Assembly: GCA_900553775.1 (NCBI GenBank)
Contig: USEZ01000124.1
Location: forward strand, 1 to 5,704
Length of the DNA: 5,704 nt
Source of the DNA: an uncultured Slackia sp.
GTDB lineage: Bacteria > Actinomycetota > Coriobacteriia > Coriobacteriales > Eggerthellaceae
Direction: 5' to 3'
In this document: positions 1-5,663 of the stretch, piece after piece
How positions within the stretch are numbered: position 1 is the first letter of the stretch
Layout of the letters: every line of letters begins with the position of its first letter
Translations under genes and position numbers: made by a program
Notes under the pieces: generated by a model
The model's database searches: none
The model's input: only the letters and a program-made list of their open reading frames with translations
What the model was told of the DNA's origin: nothing

Positions 1-455
1 CTTCCACGCTTCTGATTGCCTACGCGCCCCTGGAGCTGCTGCCGCTCACGTACCTCGTCACCCTCTGCTACTTCGTGCTCACGCCGCTTTTGGGCACCGT
101 GTACTTCTACTACGCCGTGGCTGTGGTAAGCGAGGCGCGGCCGGTCGGGGGGACCTTCGCCCTGGCCAGCGGAGTGCCGTGCGCGGTGTACTTCCTGCTG
201 GTGCTGGCGAACGTGCCCACCGGATGGTTGTTCTCCTTCGACGCGGCGGGCGCCTACGTGAACTACGTCTACGAAATCGACGCCGTCGACGCTGCGGGCG
301 GCATGCACCGTGCGGTGCTGGTGTCTTTCGGTACAATGCTCGACGGCGAAGGCGTCATCGAGATGAATGTGAGCGGCACAAGCGTGCATACCTGGGAATA
401 CGTCGATGAGACGGTCGTTCCCGACCATGCGCGCGACCTGCTCGGATCGCTTTAG
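1..455 (+). CDS. 3' end of a membrane protein frame: sensor-type TM region joined to a YxeA-like half domain
   Basis: The frame is open from the left edge (first full codon at base 3) to the TAG at 453-455, so the true start lies outside the window; the GTG at 75 is only an internal codon. About 150 residues are visible. The first ~85 are hydrophobic, with segments around LPLTYLVTLCYFVLTPLLG, VYFYYAVAVV and CAVYFLLVLANV, then TGWLFSFDAAGAYV. That last motif resembles the multi-TM N-terminal sensor region of some GGDEF and kinase-type proteins. From about base 264 the sequence changes to a soluble, acidic stretch (YVYEIDAVDAAGG, then VHTWEYVDETVVP) that reads like the second half of a YxeA-family (DUF1093) domain, with its W-E-x-V ... 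P ending. No GGDEF or kinase domain follows. The frame may therefore be a deletion-fusion remnant rather than a working gene, but a genuine fused protein cannot be excluded. Family calls are from memory of motif patterns. Confidence 0.6.
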   Translation, partial: STLLIAYAPLELLPLTYLVTLCYFVLTPLLGTVYFYYAVAVVSEARPVGGTFALASGVPCAVYFLLVLANVPTGWLFSFDAAGAYVNYVYEIDAVDAAGGMHRAVLVSFGTMLDGEGVIEMNVSGTSVHTWEYVDETVVPDHARDLLGSL

Positions 456-501
456 CGCGCCGTCACGCTGCGCGAGCCTTCGTTGCGGGCATGCCTTTTC
501 G

Positions 502-545
502 CGTCGATGCGCCCGTGCAGGCGATGCCGCCTGGGCGCATCGATG
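502..545 (+). terminator. Large GC-rich hairpin between the first gene and the response regulator
   Basis: Bases 502-514 pair with 533-545 (13 bp, one G-U), then a four-base bulge GTGC (515-518), then an inner 5-bp stem 519-523/528-532 closed by the loop ATGC. Flanking TTTT (496-499) and AAAA (546-549) can add four more pairs. It lies 47 bases after the stop of the upstream gene and ends 31 bases before the regulator start. There is no U-tract on either strand, so it may be a terminator, a leader structure for the regulator mRNA, or both. Confidence 0.45.
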
Positions 546-576
546 AAAAACGGTACGAATCGAAAGAGAGATTGCC

Positions 577-1239
577 ATGGCGAATATCCTCGCGATCGAC
601 GACGAGCCTGCGATCCTTGCCATGCTCGTCGCCATCCTGAAAAAAGACGGTCATGATATAACCGCGGTCGAAAGCGCCGAAGAAGCCCTCGCGTGCGATC
701 TGTCCCGCTTCGACCTTATGCTGTGCGACGTCATGATGCCCGGCATCGACGGGTTCGCATTCGTGGCCGACGTGCGCGACCGCATCGACTGCCCCGTCGT
801 GTTCCTCACGGCGAAAACCGAGGAAAACGATGTCGTCACGGGCCTTTCCGTCGGCGGCGACGATTACGTGCGAAAGCCGTTCGGCGCGGCGGAGCTGCGG
901 GCCAAGGTGGCCGCGCACCTGCGGCGGGAGCGCAGGCAGCGCCACGCGACGCTCGTCTTCGACGAGATACGGATTGATCTGGCCGCCAAGCAGCTTTTCG
1001 TGCGCGATATGCCCGTCGAATTGACGAAATCGGAATACGGGATATGCGAGCATCTGGCGAAGCATCCCGGCCAGGTGTTCTCGAAAGCCCAGATTCTCGA
1101 AGCGGTAGCGGGCTGGGCCGCGCAAAGCGACGTTTCCACCGTAGCCGTGCACGTGGGAAACGCGCGGGCGAAGCTGCGCGATGCGGGCGTCGAGCCGATA
1201 CAGACCGTTTGGGGGGTGGGATACAAATGGGCAGCCTGA
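577..1239 (+). CDS. OmpR/PhoB-family DNA-binding response regulator
   Basis: This 220-residue protein is a full-length cytoplasmic response regulator. Residues 1-~115 form the receiver domain: acidic pocket D8/D9, phosphoacceptor D51 in LMLCDVMMPGIDG, conserved T78 (FLTAK) and K100 (RKPF). Residues ~125-220 form the winged-helix DNA-binding domain, with LTKSEYGICEHLAKHPGQVF, the recognition-helix region TVAVHVGNARAKL and the terminal hairpin WGVGYKW. All catalytic residues are present, so it should be phosphorylated by the kinase encoded next (1227-2729), whose start codon lies inside this gene. The ATG at 577 is preceded by a purine-rich AGAGAG site at 565-570, six bases away, and starts directly at the receiver MANILAIDDE. 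The closest style is the VanR/NisR-like group that pairs with VanS/NisK-like kinases. Its target genes cannot be inferred from the window. No clear -35/-10 promoter was seen upstream; the hairpin at 502-545 falls in the leader. Confidence 0.96.
   Translation: MANILAIDDEPAILAMLVAILKKDGHDITAVESAEEALACDLSRFDLMLCDVMMPGIDGFAFVADVRDRIDCPVVFLTAKTEENDVVTGLSVGGDDYVRKPFGAAELRAKVAAHLRRERRQRHATLVFDEIRIDLAAKQLFVRDMPVELTKSEYGICEHLAKHPGQVFSKAQILEAVAGWAAQSDVSTVAVHVGNARAKLRDAGVEPIQTVWGVGYKWAA
1211..1220 (+). promoter_or_regulatory. Shine-Dalgarno site of the kinase, inside the regulator gene
   Basis: The run GGGGGGTGGG lies six bases before the ATG at 1227 and is the best ribosome binding site near the kinase start. 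The same bases encode the conserved G-V-G of the regulator's terminal WGVGYKW hairpin. It supports 1227 over the alternative in-frame ATG at 1290, which has only a weak GGAA upstream. Confidence 0.7.
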
Positions 1240-2729
1240 AATCCGCCGTACCGGCATGCTTCGGCCGAAACGGAACGCGACGGCGCGGCATGCCGCTTTC
1301 CCTGTTTCTCGCGAAGTATTTCATATATATATTGCTCGGCACCTTTTCTCTGGCGGGCATCACGGTGTCGCTTCTCATCGTGGCCGTCGATTCGGGCGTG
1401 CTCTACCCCGCCAATTATGCAAGCATCAACAAAGACGCCACGGTCGGCGCGATCGAAGAACGCGGCATGGTGTCCGCCGACGATATTCCGTCATGCTATC
1501 GCTGGGGGATCTTCGATAAGGAGGGGCGGCTTGTCGAAGGCGATCTCGATGCGCATTCGCGCGAGCTTGCGACGGGCTTTCTGCAGGAAGGCGCCGAGGA
1601 TGCCGTAGTCTACCCGTCGCCGCTCGGTTCTCCCGTGTATGCGACGTCCGCATCGCTTGAAAGCGGCGCCACCTGCGTGCTCGTATACGATTTCAATCCC
1701 GATTTCGTCTCGAAGGCTTTGCGCGATACGCTCCCCGACCCTCAAGGCGCGATGCTGTGCGCGGCGGCCGTCCTGTTCGTAGGTATGGTCGCGCTGATCG
1801 CCATGCGCGCATCCCGCATGATGAAGCGCAAGCTCTCCCCGTTGGTGGACGCCGCAGGGCGTATCGGATGCCGCGAGCTCGATTTCGACATTCCCCGCGG
1901 CACGATTCGCGAAACCAACGACGTTTTGGAGGCGGTCGACGACATGCGCGTTTCGTTGAAAGCGTCGCTCGAAGCGCAATGGGCGGCCGAACAGGCCCAG
2001 CGCGAAGCGCTTTCGGCGTTGGCGCACGATCTGAAAACGCCGCTCACCATCGTGCGCGGCAATGCCGATCTGCTGCTCGAGGGCGAACTCGACGAGAATC
2101 AGGAAGGCTACGCGCGCTTCATCCGCGCGGCTTCGGACGACATGGAGGAATTCATCGGGCGCATCATGGCCGTTTCGCGTGCTGCGGAAGACGAAGGGGC
2201 CGCTTCTGCGACGCCGGTATCGGCGCGCACGCTGTGCGACGATACGGTACGCGAAGCCGCGGCGCTCGTCGGCGGGCGTGCGGGAGGTTTCTCCTCCGTG
2301 GTCGGCGACATTCCCGAGAACGCCTTCGTGGTTGCGGGAGCGGGCATGGTGCAGGCGGCCATGAACCTCGTCGACAATGCGTTCGCATACGGCGCGCCGC
2401 CCGTGACGCTGCGCTGCGCATTCAGGCGGGAAAAGCCCGCTTCGCATTCCGCCTGCGTCGATGCATCCCGTATCGGATGGCTCGATATCGTCGTCGAAGA
2501 TGCGGGCCCCGGCTTTTCGGACGCGGCGCTCGCGCATGCGGCCGAGCGCTTCTACCGAGACGACGCCGCGCGCACGCGCGATGGCCGCCATGGATTGGGG
2601 CTTGCCATCGCCGCCGACCGCGCACGGGCGGCGGGCGGAAGTTTGACGTGGGAAAACACCGAGCATGGTGCGCGGACGACGCTGGAACTTCCCTGCTACG
2701 ACGGTGCAGGGAAAAACGACGCGCCTTAA
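1227..2729 (+). CDS. Two-transmembrane sensor histidine kinase (VanS-like architecture)
   Basis: This 500-residue inner-membrane kinase senses a signal outside the membrane and phosphorylates the regulator encoded immediately upstream. Residues 1-30 are a basic cytoplasmic leader, TM1 is about 31-54, an extracytoplasmic sensor is about 55-175, and TM2 is about 176-193. A HAMP-like linker (~194-245) leads to the HisKA helix with phosphoacceptor H267 in LAHDLKTPLT. The ATP-binding domain follows: N-box NLVDNAF (N380, N384), G1 DAGPGF (D425, G427, G429), F-box ERFYRDD, and G2 GLGLA (G456, G458). Every catalytic motif is present, so it should be active. The start overlaps the regulator by 13 bases and has a good G-rich ribosome site; ATG 1290 (residue 22) is a possible shorter start. 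The sensor carries C90 and C150, which could form a disulfide (inference). The stop TAA at 2727-2729 overlaps the stop of the opposing flippase gene. The stimulus is unknown. Confidence 0.95.
   Translation: MGSLKSAVPACFGRNGTRRRGMPLSLFLAKYFIYILLGTFSLAGITVSLLIVAVDSGVLYPANYASINKDATVGAIEERGMVSADDIPSCYRWGIFDKEGRLVEGDLDAHSRELATGFLQEGAEDAVVYPSPLGSPVYATSASLESGATCVLVYDFNPDFVSKALRDTLPDPQGAMLCAAAVLFVGMVALIAMRASRMMKRKLSPLVDAAGRIGCRELDFDIPRGTIRETNDVLEAVDDMRVSLKASLEAQWAAEQAQREALSALAHDLKTPLTIVRGNADLLLEGELDENQEGYARFIRAASDDMEEFIGRIMAVSRAAEDEGAASATPVSARTLCDDTVREAAALVGGRAGGFSSVVGDIPENAFVVAGAGMVQAAMNLVDNAFAYGAPPVTLRCAFRREKPASHSACVDASRIGWLDIVVEDAGPGFSDAALAHAAERFYRDDAARTRDGRHGLGLAIAADRARAAGGSLTWENTEHGARTTLELPCYDGAGKNDAP
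2726..2729. other. Shared TTAA: convergent stop codons overlap
   Basis: The palindrome TTAA supplies the TAA stop of the kinase on the plus strand (2727-2729) and the TAA stop of the flippase on the minus strand (2726-2728). There is no intergenic space, so any terminator for either gene must lie inside the coding sequence of the other. Confidence 0.95.
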
Positions 2730-4696
2730 TGCTTGCGACGGAACAACGGCTTTTCCCGACGGGAAAACGCCTCGGCGTGTCCGCCGCCGAGGTCTTGCGT
2801 TTCGCCCCGCAGCAGCGCGCGTTCGGCCTCGATGCGTTTGCGCTCCTGGGCATGGCGCATCAGCTCTTCGCGCTGGGCCGCATGCTTTTCGCGTTCGCGC
2901 ATCATGCGATCCATTGCGCGCGCGTCTTCTTCGGCGCGCTTGCGTTCTATCTTCTCCCATCGTGCTTTCTGCAGGCGGGTCATAGAGCGGGCCGTGGCCG
3001 TGCGGGTGTCGCTCAGCTTCGCGACGGGTCTGCCGTGACGCGGCGTGACGGCCTTCATGCGCGTGGTGGCGCCCGGCGCGGCAGCGTGGCCGCCCAGGGC
3101 CTGCGTGGAAAAATCCCGCGAAGGGGCCGCATGCTTTGCTTCGGACCGGATGGCTGCCGTCTGCGCATCGGCAGGAAAGCCGGATTCGCCGCGGTTTGCG
3201 AAATCGGCTTGGGACGAGGCGGGCTCCAAACGGGCCGTGGTCGTCGGATTCCGGTCGGTAGGGACGCCGTCGGCTTCGCCGATTTTATGCGCGACGATGC
3301 GCGTCGCGGCGGCGGAAGAGCCCGACGCCTCGGCGAAATCGTCGGGGGAAACGGGGGCTTTTCCCTTGCGCGAGAAATTCAGGCGGATAGTGACGTATTC
3401 CATCACGAGCAGCGAAAGCAGGATGCACATGACGATCAGATACGACAGCACGGCGCCCGAAAGGCCTGTGAAGCCGATGAGAAGCAACGGCACGAATACC
3501 GAGAATCCGAACGTCAGCAGGTAGAGCTTGGTCACCTCGCGCTGGCGGCGCAGCACGGTGATGGCCTGATAGAGGAAGTCGATGACCGCGGTCACGCCGC
3601 CCGCCGCGATCATCACGAAGCTCAGGCCGCGGAACGGCTCGAAATCGATGCCGTAGAGAAAGCTCATGATGGGAATGCCGATCCATGCCATGACTCCCAT
3701 GACGCCGAGCGTGAGCGCCACCGTGATGCCCACGATGGCGACGATGGCCAGATCGAAGCGCTTGCGTCGCTTGGGGTCGGCCCATACTTCGGCGAGGCGC
3801 ACGAGCAGCGGCTTGTAGATGATGCTGACGGTCAGAAGGATTCCCTGCGCGGGGAAATACAGGGCGTTGAAATACAGCTGGTTTTCGTAGGGCAGCATGC
3901 CCTCCATCACGAATTTGGGCATGTTCTCGATGAGGTTGAATAAAAACAGCGCCACGAATAGCGGGAAGCAGCGCTTGAGCAAATCGACGACATCGGCCGG
4001 CTTGCAGCGGCGCGATTTCGGCGTTTCGAACAGCGCGAGCGGGAACGTGAGCAACAGGAAGGAAGCCAGCGATACGACCGCCATCGCCACCGAGGCGATA
4101 ACGAGATTGCGCGTGATGAAAAGCAACAGCGAAAACAGCGCCACCACCGCGACCGAACGCACGGTTTGCGATATGCCTGCCAGATACATCTTGTCGGCCT
4201 GCTGGAGCCTGCCTTCGTACACGTCGGCGAGCGCATCGACCATCTTGTAGAAATACACGCCCATGCAGATGGCGAACATGGAGCCGTCGTAGCCTCGTAT
4301 GAAGCAGTATCCCGCGCCGACAAGCAGCATGGCGATGCAGGTGATGATGCGGTTCGCCTGGTAGTCGGCGAACGAATAGCGCTCGGACAGGTCGGACACC
4401 TGGAAGGTGCGCACGCCGTAGTTGCCCAGAAACATCAATACGAGGCCGGTGATGAAGGCCATGGAGAACATGCCCGCCTGTTCGGCGCCGACGAGCTGCG
4501 TGACCACGATGGTGAGCAGGGGAAACACCATGCCCCATGCCCCCACGCCGAGCGTGGTGCAAACGAAGTCGCGTCTCGTGCGATGCGACGCGTATTGCTC
4601 CTCCTGGTCGCTGAGCGAACGTTCGGAAACAGCGCCGAGAAGGCGGTTCCACCATTCGTTGGTGATGCGCATGATGAGATTCTGTTTGCGCGCCAT
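2726..4696 (-). CDS. Polysaccharide flippase-like (MOP/Wzx-type) membrane protein with long coiled-coil tail
   Basis: This 656-residue protein has a polytopic part of about 440 residues with roughly 12 hydrophobic segments (first ~45-66, last ~412-434). It resembles oligosaccharide flippases of the MOP superfamily, which move lipid-linked glycans across the cytoplasmic membrane. Supporting motifs are FQVSDLSERYSFADYQANRI near residues 98-117 and the repeated TM-pair layout. Residues ~440-656 form a cytoplasmic-looking tail: first a low-complexity Ala/Thr/Ser/Arg stretch (~445-571), then a strongly charged helix (~572-632: LQKARWEKIERKRAEEDA, MMREREKHAAQREELMRHAQ), then a basic end (SRREKPLFRRKH). 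Flippases of this kind usually end soon after the last TM, so the tail is unusual. The ATG at 4696 is chosen because it precedes MARKQNLIM and has an AAGGAGG site at 4708-4714, 11 bases upstream; a longer frame to 4831 lacks such support and would pass through the promoter. No glycosyltransferase or polymerase genes adjoin it, so its substrate is unknown. A transporter of another MOP branch is the main alternative. Confidence 0.85.
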   Translation of the reverse strand: MARKQNLIMRITNEWWNRLLGAVSERSLSDQEEQYASHRTRRDFVCTTLGVGAWGMVFPLLTIVVTQLVGAEQAGMFSMAFITGLVLMFLGNYGVRTFQVSDLSERYSFADYQANRIITCIAMLLVGAGYCFIRGYDGSMFAICMGVYFYKMVDALADVYEGRLQQADKMYLAGISQTVRSVAVVALFSLLLFITRNLVIASVAMAVVSLASFLLLTFPLALFETPKSRRCKPADVVDLLKRCFPLFVALFLFNLIENMPKFVMEGMLPYENQLYFNALYFPAQGILLTVSIIYKPLLVRLAEVWADPKRRKRFDLAIVAIVGITVALTLGVMGVMAWIGIPIMSFLYGIDFEPFRGLSFVMIAAGGVTAVIDFLYQAITVLRRQREVTKLYLLTFGFSVFVPLLLIGFTGLSGAVLSYLIVMCILLSLLVMEYVTIRLNFSRKGKAPVSPDDFAEASGSSAAATRIVAHKIGEADGVPTDRNPTTTARLEPASSQADFANRGESGFPADAQTAAIRSEAKHAAPSRDFSTQALGGHAAAPGATTRMKAVTPRHGRPVAKLSDTRTATARSMTRLQKARWEKIERKRAEEDARAMDRMMREREKHAAQREELMRHAQERKRIEAERALLRGETQDLGGGHAEAFSRREKPLFRRKH

Positions 4697-4707
4697 AGGG
4701 TGGGCGT

Positions 4708-4714
4708 CCTCCTT
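4708..4714 (-). promoter_or_regulatory. Shine-Dalgarno site of the flippase gene
   Basis: On the minus strand this is AAGGAGG, a near-perfect anti-SD match, 11 bases before the ATG at 4696. The spacing is slightly long, but it fixes the start at 4696 and argues against the longer frame. Confidence 0.75.
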
Positions 4715-4739
4715 AAACACGATGCGGCAAGCGTCAAGA

Positions 4740-4768
4740 ATTATAGGGCATGCGGCCAGACGCGCGAA
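4740..4768 (-). promoter_or_regulatory. Probable promoter of the flippase gene
   Basis: Minus-strand TATAAT at 4740-4745 is a perfect -10 box and stands out in GC-rich DNA. With a 17-base spacer the -35 position (4763-4768) reads TTCGCG, which matches the consensus only at its first two bases, so the promoter may need an activator. Transcription would start near 4733, giving a leader of about 37 bases that contains the AAGGAGG site. Confidence 0.55.
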
Positions 4769-4874
4769 AAACGCCGGGAGGTCTTCACGTCGGGGCTCTT
4801 TCGGAAAGGCCGCATTCGAGCCTGCTTGCAAAGGCCGGCGTCCGTCGTGATGCCGTGTCGTTTCGCCGTCGTAT

Positions 4875-4904
4875 CGAGAAAGCCCCTATGCAGGGGCTTT
4901 CTCG
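4875..4904 (-). terminator. Perfect 13-bp hairpin, probable terminator of nrdG
   Basis: Bases 4875-4887 pair perfectly with 4892-4904 around the loop ATGC (4888-4891). On the minus strand it begins 27 bases after the nrdG stop at 4932 and lies before the flippase promoter, the expected place to end the nrdG transcript. The 3' arm ends in GGGGCTTTCTCG with no following U-tract, so termination efficiency is uncertain. It could work on either strand. Confidence 0.7.
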
Positions 4905-4931
4905 GCATGGGCGGAATATAAGGGCGGGCGT

Positions 4932-5477
4932 CTAGTCCATCGTATGGGTGCGAAACACCGGGTCGTCGGCCCATAGGACGATCGAGCCTGCGGCCCGGGT
5001 TGCGGCGACGTCGATGATACGCTGGTTCGACGATCCGCGAAAACGCAGCGTGATGTCTTTGAGGTCGTTCACGAACGGTCCGTCGACAAGCACGTCGATG
5101 CATGAAAGCACGCGATCGGTATCGGCGGTATGCTTGGGGCCGCCCGCCAGCTCTTCATACGTATCCCCTGTGTAGCACCAGATGCTTTTTTCGGGATAGC
5201 GCTTCTTCACCGCTTCGAGAAACGGCGCCAGGCCACGTTGGTTCTCGGGCTCCATCGGCTCTCCCCCAAGCACGGAAAGCCCGTCGATATAGGACGGGGC
5301 GAGGCTTTGAAAGATCGCCTCCTGCGCCGCCTCGTCGAAGGGATTTCCCGCCGTGAAGCTCCATGCCTCCTCGTTGAAGCAGAACGGGCAACGCCTGCGG
5401 CATCCCGAAACGAACAGGCTCGTGCGAACCCCCTCGCCGTTGGCGATGTCGCAATACTTGATCGTGGAGTAATTCAT
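4932..5477 (-). CDS. nrdG: Anaerobic ribonucleoside-triphosphate reductase activating protein (radical SAM)
   Basis: This 181-residue cytoplasmic enzyme uses a [4Fe-4S] cluster and S-adenosylmethionine to install the glycyl radical on the class III ribonucleotide reductase NrdD, allowing deoxyribonucleotide synthesis without oxygen. The radical SAM cluster motif is CxxxCxxC at C26, C30 and C33 (FVSGCRRRCPFCFNEEAW), preceded by NGEGVRTSLF. The SAM-binding GGEP follows at 71-74 (LSVLGGEPMEPEN). The C-terminal part has WCYTGDTYEEL, IDVLVDGPF and RFRGSSNQRIIDV, all typical of NrdG activases. Length is near the usual size for the family. The ATG at 5477 has AAAGGGG at 5484-5490, six bases upstream, and begins MNYSTIKYCDI as family members do; the longer frame to 5576 adds 33 residues of unlikely sequence. 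The gene upstream ends in an NrdD-like C-terminus, giving the usual nrdD-nrdG order, though a strong hairpin separates them. Confidence 0.94.
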   Translation of the reverse strand: MNYSTIKYCDIANGEGVRTSLFVSGCRRRCPFCFNEEAWSFTAGNPFDEAAQEAIFQSLAPSYIDGLSVLGGEPMEPENQRGLAPFLEAVKKRYPEKSIWCYTGDTYEELAGGPKHTADTDRVLSCIDVLVDGPFVNDLKDITLRFRGSSNQRIIDVAATRAAGSIVLWADDPVFRTHTMD

Positions 5478-5492
5478 TGAGAACCCCTTTCG

Positions 5493-5571
5493 AGCATATG
5501 GCGGATGTGAAAAGCGGCGTGCAAGAGGCGCAGCGTCCGGTTTCGCCTTGATCGTGCGAGAAGCATATGGC
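5493..5571. repeat. 10-bp direct repeat AGCATATGGC flanking the nrdG leader
   Basis: AGCATATGGC occurs exactly at 5493-5502 and 5562-5571, 69 bases apart start to start; on the minus strand it reads GCCATATGCT. The inner CATATG is palindromic. The copies bracket the region between the hairpin and the nrdG ribosome site and could be protein-binding sites or -10-like elements (TATGCT). No well-spaced -35 box accompanies either copy. Confidence 0.4.
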
Positions 5572-5578
5572 AACACGT

Positions 5579-5613
5579 ACGCACGAAAGCCACATTGCGT
5601 GGCTTTCGTGCGT
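5579..5613 (-). terminator. Perfect 15-bp hairpin between nrdD and nrdG
   Basis: Bases 5579-5593 pair perfectly with 5599-5613 around the loop ATTGC, and two further G-U pairs are possible outside. On the minus strand it starts 50 bases after the presumed nrdD stop and ends about 100 bases before nrdG. The 3' arm ends in GGCTTTCGTGCG without a U-tract. It is either a terminator for nrdD or a partial terminator or mRNA-stability element that sets the nrdD to nrdG ratio. Confidence 0.65.
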
Positions 5614-5663
5614 GTCGAAACGAGAGGGATGCGAACGCGTTCGCGAACGCCGATTCGTGCGGC

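Noticed and set aside
1044..1226. Longer N-terminus for the kinase reaching into the regulator
   Set aside because: It would overlap the winged-helix coding sequence for nearly 200 bases and has no ribosome site; ATG 1227 has a strong one.
1491..2960. A 489-codon open frame antisense to the kinase
   Set aside because: Its composition is Arg-rich and without recognisable motifs. The plus strand here encodes all catalytic boxes of a histidine kinase, so this is a shadow frame.
1757..3943. A 728-codon open frame on the plus strand spanning the kinase and the antisense of the flippase
   Set aside because: It is extremely rich in Arg, Ala and Gly, has no domain-like motifs, and overlaps two convincing genes in other frames. 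Such frames arise in GC-rich DNA where stop codons are rare.
3285..4655. A 456-codon minus-strand frame offset from the flippase
   Set aside because: It is a His/Arg/Gly-rich shadow in a different frame of the flippase, which has clear membrane segments and a good ribosome site in its own frame.
4697..4831. Longer N-terminus for the flippase (start at 4831)
   Set aside because: The extra 45 codons cross the TATAAT box and the AAGGAGG site and lack family resemblance. The ATG at 4696 explains the ribosome site better.
5493..5573. A nrdG promoter built from TATGCT or TTGCCA near the 10-bp repeats
   Set aside because: TTGCCA at 5568-5573 is a fair -35 box, but nothing resembling a -10 lies 16-18 bases downstream, and the TATGCT copies lack a -35 at proper spacing.
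5478..5576. Longer N-terminus for nrdG (start at 5576)
   Set aside because: NrdG proteins start close to the NYSTIKYCDI segment, and AAAGGGG sits six bases before the ATG at 5477. The extra 33 residues look like untranslated leader.
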